Source: Aphrocallistes beatrix
Lineage: Eukaryota; Porifera; Hexactinellida; Sceptrulophora; Aphrocallistidae
Assembly: GCA_963281255.1 (NCBI GenBank)
Contig: OY725500.1
Location: 2,413,184 to 2,477,183 of the forward strand
Length of the DNA stretch: 64,000 nt
Direction of reading: 5' to 3'
Of the stretch, positions 11,463 to 22,463 are shown one piece after another. The translations under genes and the position numbers were made by a program. The first letter of the stretch is position 1; every line of letters starts with the position of its first letter. The notes beneath the pieces were generated by a model. The model was not told where the DNA came from. It worked only from the letters and a program-made list of their open reading frames with translations, and made no database searches.

Positions 11463-12175
11463 AGGTTGAAACCGCTTCAACCAAATACCAATTTAACCGA
11501 ATAATGGGTAGACCAAATAATTTGGTTAACCGAATAATGGTCAAACCGAATAATTTGGTCAACCGAATATTTGGTCAACCAAATAATTTGGTCAACCGAA
11601 TAATTTGGTCAACCAAATAATACTTGATTATATTTTTGCATAAATGTTTATATAAATATTTATACAAAAATATATTCAAGTATAAGTAAGCCTATTATAT
11701 TTATTTGTGTTCGGACCACTTCTTGTAAGAACATTTGATTATTGTGTTGGGAAAGCATGCAAATTATTTGTTTGACTAAATATTCAGTTGACCAAATTAT
11801 TCGGTTGACCAAATTATTTGGTTGACCAAATTATTCGGTTGACCAAATTATTCGGTTGACCAAATTATTTGGTTGACCAAATTATTCGGTTGACCAAATT
11901 ATTTGGTTGACCAAATTATTCGGTTGACCAAATTATTCGGTTGACCAAATTATTTGGTTGACCAAATTATTCGGTTGACCAAATTATTTGGTTGACCAAA
12001 TTATTCGGTTGACCAAATTATTTGGTTCTCAACCGAATACCAAATAATGATATTTGGTTACAAACCAAATATCAATTATTTGCAAATAATATTTGGTTAA
12101 ACCGAATAATCAACTATTCGGTTTCAATCCTGATATATATATATATATATACAATAATCGAGTTTTAATAGTAAG
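10910..12175 (-). repeat. CG-hairpin/CRE element copy 5, split by a nested repeat
   Basis: A reverse copy: CAAGCGCGCTTCGCTTGCTT at 10913, GGCGGACAC hairpin, TGACGTCA and TGAGTCA near 11110-11140, a second TGACGTCA near 11275, then CAATTCGTTACATATAT. The AT run is interrupted by a 674-bp repeat (11460-12133), after which the AT run resumes and the TIR taatcgagttttaatagtaag closes at ~12175. Confidence 0.75.
11460..12133. repeat. Nested repeat with opposed 17-bp minisatellite arrays
   Basis: It starts TCAAGGTTGAAACCG and ends CGGTTTCAATCCTGA (inverted). The left part (11480-11620) holds units of the type AATTTGGTCAACCGAAT; the right part (11770-12030) holds about 16 units of the reverse complement, TTCGGTTGACCAAATTA / TTTGGTTGACCAAATTA. 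Each unit is itself nearly palindromic (TTTGGT..ACCAAA). The spacer (11620-11770) is unique AT-rich sequence. Non-coding; it sits inside an AT microsatellite. Confidence 0.8.
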
Positions 12176-12734
12176 AATAAATTGATTATAAGAATGAACT
12201 GCAAGTAATAAAAATTGTATCTAATCTTGTCTTTCTAAGATCATCTCATCAGTAAGCAACTTATATTGCTGTTATTTTCTACCGTCAGGTTTATTTAGTT
12301 GAAACCATTTATACTCTTTTAAACAATTTATAATATGCATCATGTTGGTTTGTTGAATACTCATTTCTATTGCCAATATTCTGGCAACAAATTCAATGCC
12401 CATTTATTTATACAGAGCACATTCATATTTGGCACAAAGACTCACATCGTTCCTTATTTTCAGCTAATTATTATGATTCCTTTCTGGTTGTACCAACGAA
12501 TAGTTTAAAAATTTCTAATCCGTAAGATCGTGAGAATCAAGAAGGCAAAATGGTTAGTTTTTAGGTAGCCTTCTTCTGATTGATGTGTGATTACACCTGA
12601 AAGATTAGGAGGATCAAATAGTGACTTTTATCTACCTCAGGAATAGGAAGTAGAATATTTTCACCTATTGCAAGGGTTCTGGCTTCTTAACAGACTGCTT
12701 CTCCATTCTCTTAATTCGTTTATCTTGTCCATTT

Positions 12735-14232
12735 TTAGCGGTCATGCAGCCTTGATTGAGTGCAGCTTCTTTCTGTTCTAGAAAACAACTCATTCACCAG
12801 ACTGGAATCCCAGAGCCTTCTAAACCTGCAACTGGAGCACCACAAATAGTTTAAACGAGGAGCTGACACCCAGGACATTAGTGAGCATTGCTGCAACTCT
12901 TTTGGCAAACAGCACAACTAGCTTCACTATAAAGAACACGGTCTTATGGAGAATTTTCAGTTTCTAGATCTGGAGCTGGTAGAAGAAACGGAATATGATC
13001 CAGGAGGAATTGGCATAGAGGAAGCAGGATATTCAAGTGATGTGACTTTCCCTTGTGTTGTTCGGAAAAGAAAGTTCAATTGTTGAATCTGGATTTCGCG
13101 ATCTAATTTATACTGTACGATATCTTCACTAATTTCTTCTCTGTAGGAATTTTGAATGTCACCGTTGAACAAGTCGCAGTTGAAGGTGTCTTGGATATCA
13201 TCAATATATTCAGCCATAGGTTCAGAGATTGTAGATCAGGGTTTATCATATTTTGTTCGTATTAATATTCAGCATGTACAAGGAACCTGTGAGGGAAGTA
13301 TAACTTTCGTTAATTAATATTTCTAGTATACTTTATTTGAATAGAAATGAAACCACTTACTAATTCATCTCTTCTGTGGTTACATCCCCAGCAATTTCAT
13401 CAATCCCGAACTTCGAGACCGTGGACTGGTTCTCGACAAAGAGGATTCGGTAAGGAGTCTTATTCTTCAAAGTGGAATGCGGACTAGTATTGCTTGAGTA
13501 CTGAGTCCTGTTAACATATTTAACCCAGCATGGATCGTTTGATTTGCGCATTAGAGAGCTTAGTACCTTTTTAATCTATCTGCTCACTCTTTCCACTGAG
13601 CCTTGTGACTGTGAAAGATGTCCATCAGATTGTCAACAACCTCCACAGCTGACTTATTTCACAAAGAACGAAGAATGACAAATTTGGTAAGATGATCTTG
13701 ATAGACCATCAAGAAATTGTAGGGTCTGTTGATTTCAGCTATATTTTGTAGGTCGATTAAATCAACTGGATCTCTAGATCCAAAGTCAGAAGTGCGTATT
13801 GGCGTATTGGTAACAGGACCTTTCAGTTGTTTTTGCACATCTGAAGCTAGCTTTCGCTACATGAGTTGAGAAATACTTGAACTACTGCTTTTGAAATTTG
13901 TGAGAATTTCTGTTGCACAACTGCAAACAGCCGATCTCTTCCAATATGTTTTCCTCTGATGAATTTCCTCTATGATCAAAGAATAGTACTTTGGAAACGA
14001 CTATCAATAAATTTGGTGATGTAGCTGTGACAGCATATAAGAGTTTGGAACAATGCGACCCCTTAACACCAAATTTGTTTCTAATTCTATAGAATTTCTG
14101 GCATTCTTCTCCTTTGTTGTTCGGAAAAGTCCCGCAGTATACTTTGATAATCTCCACTATCTGATCTGAACTAATCACTGAACTGCCACATTCACTTGAT
14201 TTAAGATGATTATTCTCCCGACGTGACAGCAT
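12735..14232 (-). pseudogene. KRBA2-like integrase relic (Gypsy/Ginger type)
   Basis: Fragments in N-to-C order: 14232-13882 (KFGVKGSHCSKLLYAVTATS); ~13810-13590 with an integrase strand DPVDLIDLQN and YQDHLTKFVILRSL; SQGSVER near 13600; 13551-13360 (SSLMRKSNDPCWVKYVNRTQ, then KTPYRILF); 13217-12957; and a zinc-knuckle-like tail near 12900 (CAVCQKSCSNAH). The first catalytic Asp and the Glu (SQGSVER) are present, but the segment with the second Asp is missing: VDNLMDIFH runs straight into SQGSVER. Several stops and shifts are present. DDE integrases of this type were domesticated as KRBA2 in vertebrates and are multi-copy in some invertebrates; this copy is dead. Confidence 0.7.
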
Positions 14233-14644
14233 GCCGAAAAATGAACACTATCTCAGATGTGTTAAATGTTCTTAATGTCAAGTTAATTCAATGTACAAGT
14301 ATGAAATACAGGTGGTATTAAAATTATAATAGATTGAGACTAGCCCAAATCTAAACTTTTGTTCACTTGAGCACTTCAAATATTGGCCAGTAAGATCTAT
14401 TACGTAGATATTTATCAAATTCATATCATGGATTGGATTGAAGCTTCATTTTCAGGTTTTCATTTGGAAGATCTTAAACTACGTTTATTTTATAGGAATT
14501 ATAGCCAGGAAATTCTTAAGTATACAGGGTGTCCAATAAGTTCTGACCCGTTGATAAAATGCTTAATTTGAAATTTATCAAATTGAATTGACTGAGAATT
14601 TTCATAAATTTAATAAATATGTATAATAATACAATAAACATAAG

Positions 14645-15783
14645 CTACTCGATGTAACTCCCGTTTTCTTTGACTACCCTCTTCAAACGTTGGGGGAAGC
14701 TTCAACGGCGGCTCGTAGGATATCCTGTGGAATCTTTCCCCACTCATGGAGCAGAGACTTCTTTCACCCTTGAAAGCATTTGGGATTTTTCAATTTATAG
14801 TAGTAACCCCAAACTTGTATGGCTTCCCCATTGAAAATGGCTTAAACCGGAAATGACGCAACACATTCCTGTGGCAAGCGTGAGTTAAAGCTTCTACACT
14901 TTGTACAAGCATTTGTCTCCAAGATGGACCAGATTGAGAAGTCCATTGAATTCAAATCTGGGCTTGATGGAGGCCATTCCTCCTTGCTGATGAAATCCGG
15001 AACATTTTTGCTTAACCAATTTTGGGAGACATTTGATGTGTGAGCCGGTGCGCCGTCTTGTTGGAATAGAAATGGCTCTTTGTTGAACATCGTTTTGCTC
15101 AAATCTTTCACCACAGGATCGAGAATCAACTGTTGATAGGTTGAAGAATTTATTTTGACCCCTGGTGGGACAAAAATCAATGGAGTGCGGCCTTTTGCTG
15201 ATATTCCGGCCCAAACCATCACTGAATGTGGTTTCTGAGTCCGCTTGACATAAAGATGCTTTTCACTGATGCTCGAATACGTGAGTGCTAATATACGATC
15301 ATTCTGCTTGTTGGTCGCTTCCTCTATGGTGAATAATTTCCCGTCAGAAAATACGATCTGGTCAACAGGTTGAGTTGCGAGCCGGGCAAGCAGGCCCTTG
15401 CTTCTGGTCAGTCGCTTTTCTATAATTCTCTCCGAAAGGAAATGAACTGTCCTTCTTTTAAAAGATCGGAAGTGCAAGTCATTTCTCACAAGGTTTTGCA
15501 TCGATCCAAGTGAAACCTTGAGCTCGGAGGCCATCTTCCGAATGGATCGTTGAGGATTTCGCCGTATTCTATCCATCACAATTTTCTTCAGCCTTGGATT
15601 TCTTACTGACTTGGGTCGACCGCTTCTTGGCATATATTTTATGTCTCCAGTCTTATTGTAACGTTGGATAGTGCGATAAACAATTTTCCTCCTTGATTTA
15701 CAAATCTGGAGCATTTTCAAAATCTCCCCTGGCCTTTTTCCTTTAGAAAATAATTCAATTATTGCTGCCCTTTCTCGATCCAT
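14645..15783 (-). pseudogene. DD37D (maT-like) transposase, broken by an insertion
   Basis: An open frame of 313 codons starts MDRERAAIIELFSKGKRPGE at 15783 with a helix-turn-helix, then GRPKSVRNPRLKK. The catalytic Asp is in IVFSDGKLF, the second in FQQDGAPAHTS, the third in SPDLNSMDFSIW; 37 residues separate the last two. After ETNACTKCRSF a 118-bp miniature element (14767-14884) interrupts the gene. Beyond it the C-terminus resumes in shifted frames (SLLHEWGKIPQDILRAAVEA, then RLKRVVKENGSYIE and a stop near 14645). The catalytic core is intact; the C-terminus is not. The DD37D signature is that of the maT group; subgroup not certain. Confidence 0.88.
14767..14884 (+). mobile_element. TTAA-type miniature element, copy 2, inside a transposase gene
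   Basis: The body reads GCATTTGGGATTTTTC, atttatag, cttgtatggcttcccca, then GGCTTAAACCGGAAATGACG and GGCAAGCGTGAG. It is followed by TTAA (14885-14888) and preceded by TTCA, a one-base variant. About 118 bp, in the same orientation as copy 3. It cuts the DD37D transposase between residue ~295 and its C-terminus, so it is younger than that element's insertion. Confidence 0.7.
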
Positions 15784-15944
15784 GGTAAAAAATTTTTATT
15801 TCAATCTAATATGCAGTAAAAGTGAAACAGAATCGTAATAGAATGCTCTAATCAAGCTTTATTCCAATAGAAACTAGTGAATACTCGCATATCTTACATA
15901 ATGGTAAGTTTTAAATTTTGGGTCAGAACTTATTGGTCACCCTG

Positions 15945-16771
15945 TAAATTATTCAATATTTCTTTGTTCTATTGATTCTTGACATAAATTGGGTATGGGC
16001 GAAATAAATATACACCTTTATTGTTTCTAGGATCAAATCAAGGATTTTTTTCGCGTCATCATGCCGTAAACAAATGACGCCCCAAATTCATAGTTCATTA
16101 GTTGGTGAATTTGTCACATTTTACATCACGGTGTGAAAATGTGAATTATTATTTATTTATGCTAGAGAATTATTCCAAATTGTATATGTTATTGAGTGAG
16201 GGATAATCCTATTGAACAATAAACTAACGCCAACTGAAATGTTAATTTCTGGATTCTTAATACATTTTCTCACCTATTTGAAAAACGTTTTTTGACCCAG
16301 TTTCAAATCTCACCATATAAAGAATATCTTGTCCAAATTTGGTGCAATTTGGCCCAATAGAATTTCCAGGAGTGGGCAGACGTACGTCGCACGCTGATAA
16401 TCAAATAAGGTATCTCCTATACTTGGAGCCGCACTAAAAATGTTATGTCCACATAGTAAATGCATTAAATATAATATAACTATTAGAGCTGCATCGGATG
16501 TCCAGTTTTAATACGGTATCTGGCCATCTCCGTCCATTTACCGGATATCCTGTGTCCGGCATGAAACAATATTAAGCCGGATATTTATGCAGATTACAAA
16601 TGTAGTTGGAGAGCAGATTTGATAATTGTAAAATGGGAAGTTTATTGTACGTGTATTTCACTAAGAATATGATTGTATCATTAATTAGACGCATAGAATT
16701 CAATTACGCTCTATTCCACATCAATAACTAAAATTTGTGGTTAATTAATGAGAGGTTCTTCTAAATAAGTA
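15945..16771. other. Intronic sequence without a recognised gene
   Basis: AT-rich. 16480-16580 holds a GC-richer patch (GCTGCATCGGATGTCCAG, then gtatctggcc and ccggatatcc), possibly the eroded end of the hAT element that follows. Nothing else is recognised. Confidence 0.4.
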
Positions 16772-17330
16772 TCAATCATTCCACATTTTATGGAAGGGAG
16801 CTGCGTTTTTTTCGAAAACGATCCCAGCAGTATTGAATAATCTTTCACTGTCTATTGAACTGGGTGGAGCCGATAAATATTTCAGCGCAACGGAAGCTAA
16901 ATTCGCATAAATCCGCGTAACCCCATTCCTTTCAACCAAACAAAGTAAGGGATCTTTCAAATAACATTCAAGTTGAAATTTGTTGCGAGTTTCCCTGATA
17001 TTCTGGCTTATTCCAAGAGTAACGTCCATCTGCTCGTCCTCATTATATGGCGATTCTTTCTCTTAACCTAATGCTCCACTCAGAATTTCATCATAACACT
17101 TCCTGATAGATTCATTGATTTCTTCCTTTTTAACTTTTCTTAGGTGGCGGAGGTCCACAGCTATTAATGTCAGTTATCAAATTATTCCTTACATTTGTGG
17201 GAAAAGTTGCTTCAAGTTCTAGATCTTTCTCCATTTCCAAACTAATCATATCTTTAATATATCCGAATAGCTTACTATTGAATAGTAAAGACTGAAATTT
17301 TGATCCTGAGAGCAAGTATTATTGCGATTA
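16772..17330 (-). pseudogene. hAT transposase C-terminal relic
   Basis: 17029-16772 reads ECYLKDPLLCLVERNG, then YANLASVALKYLSAPPSSID and SERLFNTAGIVFEK, the hallmark hAT dimerisation motif (family pattern YLxxPxSSxxSERxFSxAG). The usual Trp before the NG is replaced by Leu or Cys. 17315-17130 gives an upstream, poorly conserved piece (KDMISLEMEKDLELEA). A stop follows WND. No BED finger, catalytic residues or paired ends found, so this is a truncated remnant. Confidence 0.75.
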
Positions 17331-18299
17331 GGTAATGTTTTTTGGTAAATATGTTTCCATATATCACAAAATGCTTCTCAAAGATTTCAATAATTAATTC
17401 TTCATTGTTTGCACTCCTTTATCATTTTATCATAGAATATCGAAAATAATTTGTACATAGATATTGAATTGGAACTAAATCGTTTTATAACTTCTTCAAT
17501 TTGTTTGCAATATTATTTATATATTTTAGCTAAATTCTAATGGAATATAGTAAAGTTTGTAATTCCAAATCATCAGAATACATGCAAACGTTCCAAAATG
17601 TTCAACGTGCTATTCCATCGAGTTCTCACATTTTGGGTTAGTTTATGTTGTGGAATTCCAAGTTAGTTTCTGTTGTGGAATTCCAAGCTCGGATTTATAT
17701 AGTATCTATATTTAGTGCTGCATGGTTATTCCTCTATTTTACTTCTTGTAACTATTGAAAATTAATCTCTAAGCATTTGTAGATATTGAAATTTTGCACT
17801 TTTTATTAATAACTGTGTTAGTCGAAGTGAATTTTTACCCAAAGTTATAATGCTTTCTTCTCAGTAATTTTCTTGCACATACTATTTAAATCAAGTTTCC
17901 GATTAATTCAAACCAATTTTGAAACTCAGGGTATCTAACTATATAATACCTTCTATCGACTTTTATCGCAAGAGATTTTTCTAAATCTCGTTAATTTCCT
18001 GATTACAAAGTTCTCTATTTATGTTTCCAATAATAATAACTTGTAGTAAGTAAAAAAAAGTAGTGAATAAGTAAATCTAGGACAAAAAGGGAGGAAAAAT
18101 AAAGTAGCAAGTAAACGGTTGGCAAATATCTGTACAACTATTTTCTTTCCGATTCTGGAATCCTTGAATATTTCAGTCAGCAAGAAATTTAAATAACAAC
18201 TGTTTCTAATGCATTTCTTTATATACTAATACTATAGTTAAATCATCCTTTAGCAGGTTTGTTACTTTTATATTTCAATAAAATGTATTAATTCTTTAG
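17316..18299. other. Intron with a short tandem duplication
   Basis: A 25-bp segment (GTTAGTTTATGTTGTGGAAT, then tccaa) is repeated head-to-tail once at 17637-17686. The rest, up to the exon acceptor at 18299, shows no gene or element I recognise. Confidence 0.5.
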
Positions 18300-18468
18300 T
18301 TATCCTGTTATTATTTCTATTGAAAATCATTGCTCCATCGAACAACAAACTACAATGGCCAAGATGTTCAACAAAACTTTTGCGGAAAAACTATACTTGG
18401 ATCCTGTAGATGATAAAATCGAAGAATTACCTTCTCCTCTATCTCTATTAAATAGAATTCTTATCAAA
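18300..18468 (+). CDS. PLCD: Phospholipase C (delta-like) exon, end of X domain
   Basis: The exon runs from acceptor attctttag (ending 18299) to donor gtaagt (18469). One leading base completes the Pro codon; 56 codons follow. They begin YPVIISIENHCSIEQQ, the highly conserved X-domain strand whose Glu (SIENH) is a calcium ligand and general base in PI-PLC. They end LPSPLSLLNRILIK; the Lys of this motif contacts substrate phosphates in family structures. The middle (MAKMFNKTFAEKLYLDP) matches the usual helix after EQQ. It ends in phase 0. The preceding intron is 8.7 kb and holds integrase, mariner and hAT relics; the following intron is 16.4 kb. Confidence 0.95.
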
Positions 18469-18719
18469 GTAAGTCGATCTTATTGTAAACTATCCTCTAT
18501 TTTCGCTTTATTACTTATGCATGATGTTTATCGTATTTACAATTTGAGATTGCTTTATTTTTTGATGCATTCGACATCAATTATTTGAAAAACTCTAGTG
18601 AAATGCAATCTAATAACTTATATATATGAATTACATATTGTAGTATTGAATTTAAATATCCATCATGATTAATCATTGATCCTTGTATCATTTAGAGATT
18701 AATGCACCTTACGTATGTG

Positions 18720-19015
18720 AGTGACTGACTTCAAAATCTCTACTATTTATCAGGCTCTTCACGATTCATTTGATTGACTCACTGACTCGTGAGTCATCAC
18801 GAGTCATCGAGTACAATTTCCAACGAGTAGATGGCTTGATAACGAGTTATTAGACAGTTATCCGACAAATTGACGAGTCATATGACTTGCGAATCATCAA
18901 ATCATGACTCGCTGACTCAGGTTTTCAGGTTCCATTAACTAGTCAGATGAATCGATGACTCGACTCATTATATTTCATTAACGAGTCAGATGACTCGATG
19001 TATTGAGTCATTAGA
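18720..19015. repeat. GAGTCA-rich low-complexity cluster
   Basis: About 300 bp packed with TGACTCA / GAGTCATC variants in both orientations (for example GACTCACTGACTCGTGAGTC near 18780). Units are irregularly spaced, so it resembles a decayed minisatellite. The hexamer coincides with the AP-1 core, but there is no evidence of regulation. Confidence 0.5.
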
Positions 19016-19243
19016 TTTGATAACTTTTATCAAAATGTGATATTTATTTCATTATTTATATATTATTTTAATTTCATTTATTTATATATCTTTTCGAGCG
19101 CCTATCTAATGTCATTCTTATGCAGTCCAAACTCTATTAATTAGCATTCGGATTGCAATTGAATTTCTCGATTGAGTAATTATATGTCAAATGCTATTTA
19201 AATTCAATTTTTAGCTTTGCACTGTTTTAAATGTTTATACACT

Positions 19244-19272
19244 GCCTAATCAAAAGTAATGTGAACACAAAA
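19244..19272. repeat. Solo Tc1-type terminus
   Basis: CACTGCCTAATCAAAAGTAA preceded by TA looks like one end of a Tc1-type element. No inverted partner was seen nearby. Confidence 0.35.
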
Positions 19273-19822
19273 ATTTCATCATTAATAATCTAAAATATAT
19301 CCATACTTGGTGTTAAAACCCTTCAAACTGTGACTGCCACATTTTATTTGATATCAATTTGTGCTCAACATATCTAAATTCTCTATTTTCAATTTTTCTA
19401 TTCATTAAGTCTCTCGAAGGGTAAGTACTAACACATATACCACCATTAACCACTGGTCACCGGTCACTACCATTGCGGTTACCACGCAGATCGAGGAGCT
19501 TTCACAATAGTAGTGACTTGTTGGGAAGAATAGTACAATAGAAAGTTCCTTTAAGCTTCTATTGATTAATTCTTTCCTATGAGAGTTTCATCTGTCAATA
19601 TTTGTTAAATCTTTAATTCTGTTTGAAATATTATACCAGCATAGTTGTCCTGGAATTCCTGCGAGCATAATACCTTTATTAATTTTAGAGTAGAAATGAT
19701 CACATACATTTTCGATATTTTCTTCATTTCTAGTAAGTTTAGACAATCTACTTTTGATCACATGAATTCAAGAATAATTGAAACTTTGTGATATTGATCA
19801 GGTTTCAAACTCTTTATGAACT

Positions 19823-20286
19823 AACAAGCGCGCTTCGCTTGCTTGCGCTGCGCTGCTGGCGGATACTTTGTCTGCCAGAGGCGTCCTTTGAGCACCTAGG
19901 CACACAGTGGTTATTTCTAAGGTGGATAGCATCTCTAGGTACTTCTGACTTACTTTTATTTCGATATCGCTTGAAAAATCGCAAAATTTATCAAATTTAC
20001 TTTTGTTGCGAAATGATGACGTAATAACAGAATGATGAGTCTTCAATATTTGATGTTAGTTGTATCATGTGTGAAAATATTAATATCCATACTTTCAAAT
20101 TTATATCACCTAAAATGACTGAGTTATAGTCGGGAAACTGAAATTTCTAATTAAAATTTTTTATAATGACGCCATAATTATATGATGTATATATATAGTA
20201 TATATATAGTATATATTGGATATAGTGATAATTAAATCGAAGGTTATATAAATACTACACATGAATCGAGTTTTAATAGTAAGGAT
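19823..20286 (-). repeat. CG-hairpin/CRE miniature element, copy 6
   Basis: A reverse copy from CAAGCGCGCTTCGCTTGCTT, with an altered hairpin (GGCGGATACTTTGTCTGCCA) and mutated CRE boxes (TGACGTAA, TGACGCCA), closing in aatcgagttttaatagtaagg. The middle is shortened. An older, diverged copy. Confidence 0.75.
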
Positions 20287-20457
20287 AATCCCAATTCAGT
20301 CTTGTTCAGTGATACATTTCTAATTGTATACATCATTCTTAACTAAATCTCAAATCTTAGCCTAAGTGGTAGCGCTTGTCTGGAATAACTGGATGTACAA
20401 TACGGTTTCCTGAATTAATTCAGTTCCTGCAAAAGTTTATATCCCTTCAGAATATTT

Positions 20458-20533
20458 ACAACAAGTGCGCTTCGCTTGCTTGCGCTGCGTGGCTGGCGGA
20501 CACTAAGTGTCCATCAGAGGCGCCATATTAGAA
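20458..20533 (-). repeat. CG-hairpin element fragment, copy 7
   Basis: Only the CG block survives (GTGCGCTTCGCTTGCTTGCG, then ctggcggacactaagtgtcc). 76 bp. Confidence 0.7.
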
Positions 20534-22463
20534 CGAGTAATCCTACTATTTGCCGAAAATATTTTGTATTAGTGAGAGTTATTCATGTCCGGCTAAAATT
20601 GATCCGATTGATCGGTTCGCCCGATTAACCGGTTGCCCTTTTAAGCGGAGAAAACTCTTTATAATCTCTTTAAGAACAAATAAGGAGCTACAAGTAGATT
20701 AGTATTTATGGACATACACCTCCAATAAATCTTACTCTGACATTATAGTTAAATTATTTGTTGAAACGTTATGCGTATTCACGTCATAACAATTTTCTAC
20801 CATGCCCCATATGATTTTTTTCTCGTACCGATTTAATTCTCACTTCACCATATTGTCTCTTCTGATGCATATTTTTGGACAAAAGTGGTACCCTTATGTC
20901 AACTTGTTCTAAACTTTGTTCGACTTATAGTTTAACTTTTACATTCAATATTTTCTTTTTCTTTTGACTTATCAAGGCTGAAAGTGCTTTTCATGTTCAG
21001 TAATACATTTATTATTGAAAAATGAACTTTGCTCTATGATGTGTACTTGCTGGATGAATTGCCGCAAAAATCCCTAAATCCCTAAACAGTGGCACACTTT
21101 GACGCTGAATTAGTTCGCTATTGGCGCCATATCTGAGTTGATATTTAGATTTGAAAATTTGGTTCATGGGTGTTTTTCTGTAACATTCTGATACAGAAAA
21201 AACAACATTAATACAAATCTAAAACCCTCGAAATTACTTTTTACTTGTGTGCTTCAAAATCCAATATCATGGAGAGTATGGATTTGTGCCTTCACGGATC
21301 TTGGAGGTTTCTCAATCATTTTATCCATTTAATATATGCGAAATCGCTTTATTTAGACTTATCACCTTTTAAAACTCGGATATATTTTTTGAATGTATTA
21401 CGAATCCTAAACTCTAAACAAATATTGTAAAGGTGACATATACAATCTCTTTTTCGTTACTTCTGCTATTTTAAAAATCGGCCCTTTGTTAAATGCTAAC
21501 TGGAGTTAGAGGCTAAGTGATGGCTCGATTTCAGTCTTGATTATTTTATTATAATTATATTCTGCCCGTACAAAGGCATTTGAACAGTGGTATTTCTGAT
21601 TCAATTTCTTATAGTGTCGTATGTTTCCCCGGAAGAGATTATCTAAACTTCAATTCTACACATTTAATTACACATTTCTTGAAAATCTAACCAACTAAAA
21701 TAAAAGAAGTTCAATAGAAAAAATTTTTAAAAAACTTTGAAGTTAATTAGTGAATGATGAATATTGCTAATTTTTATATTAACTAACAATACAATTAATA
21801 TTTCTGAATTTAAAATGCTCTTTCCTTTCCTTTGTAATTGATTGGGACTCATGCGGGTTCAAGCAAGTTGGAATATTATCTAATATTGATTTACCTGCTA
21901 TACTAGTATGTTCATCCCAAAATCTGGCTTCAGTTGTTTGTTAATTTGTACTATTCTGAATAACTGATTTTGAATGATCAGATAATGGTGCCATTTCAAG
22001 AAATCGTATTGAATTGCTTCAAAAGAGAGTTGATTTATTGATAAATTATCTTGGAAAATGTACTGAGCAAAGCAATGAACTAAACTGCGAAATTAGAGAA
22101 TAGAATGCTATCACATTCCTTTGTTGCTATTGAAAGAAAATTGATTCTAATATGGTCATGAGCGTAGGCTTCGATATTGGCATCCTTTCAAAATCTGTAT
22201 TCAATGCGGTTTCCTATAAATTTATTATATTAATTGAAATCTTGACTAATTACACCGAATTTGTTCTTCCTTATTTATTCTCTCGAAATAAATTCGTTCA
22301 TTTCATCATCTAATTATAATAATCTTGCTTTCTCTCTATGTGAATCGAGGATAACTAAATTATTCACTCTTTCTTGCCCCTGTGAGTTTCTAAAACACGT
22401 TTTTAGTCTTAGAATTGAAAAGCTCTGCTCAGCTCCACAGGTAGATAATGGCAAGCATGTGTA
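20534..22463. other. Intronic stretch, nothing recognised
   Basis: AT-rich sequence. A pogo/Tigger-like scrap (ccgattaaccggttgccc, ttttaagcggag) lies near 20615-20650. I see no supported gene, array or paired element ends. Confidence 0.4.

Larger units (their letters stand above)
14525..15944 (-). mobile_element. DD37D mariner-relative transposon (1420 bp)
   Basis: TA flanks (14523-14524, 15945-15946). The ends CAGGGTGTCCAATAAGTTCT and the inverse on the right match over 25 bases with one difference (CAGGGTGWCCAATAAGTTC then TGACCC). It contains one transposase reading frame on the minus strand, itself hit by a TTAA-type miniature element. Confidence 0.92.

Noticed and set aside
11770..12030. 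17-bp repeats as a CRISPR array
   Set aside because: Units are contiguous without spacers, self-palindromic, and in a eukaryotic intron.
14773..14891. AAAGC as a 5-bp target duplication of the 14767-14884 miniature element
   Set aside because: The GCATTTGGG segment is shared with copy 4, so one AAAGC lies inside the element; TTAA/TTCA fits the family better.
16482..17720. TAGWGCTGCAT at 16487 and 17704 as hAT terminal repeats
   Set aside because: The two occurrences are direct, not inverted, and no 8-bp duplication was found.
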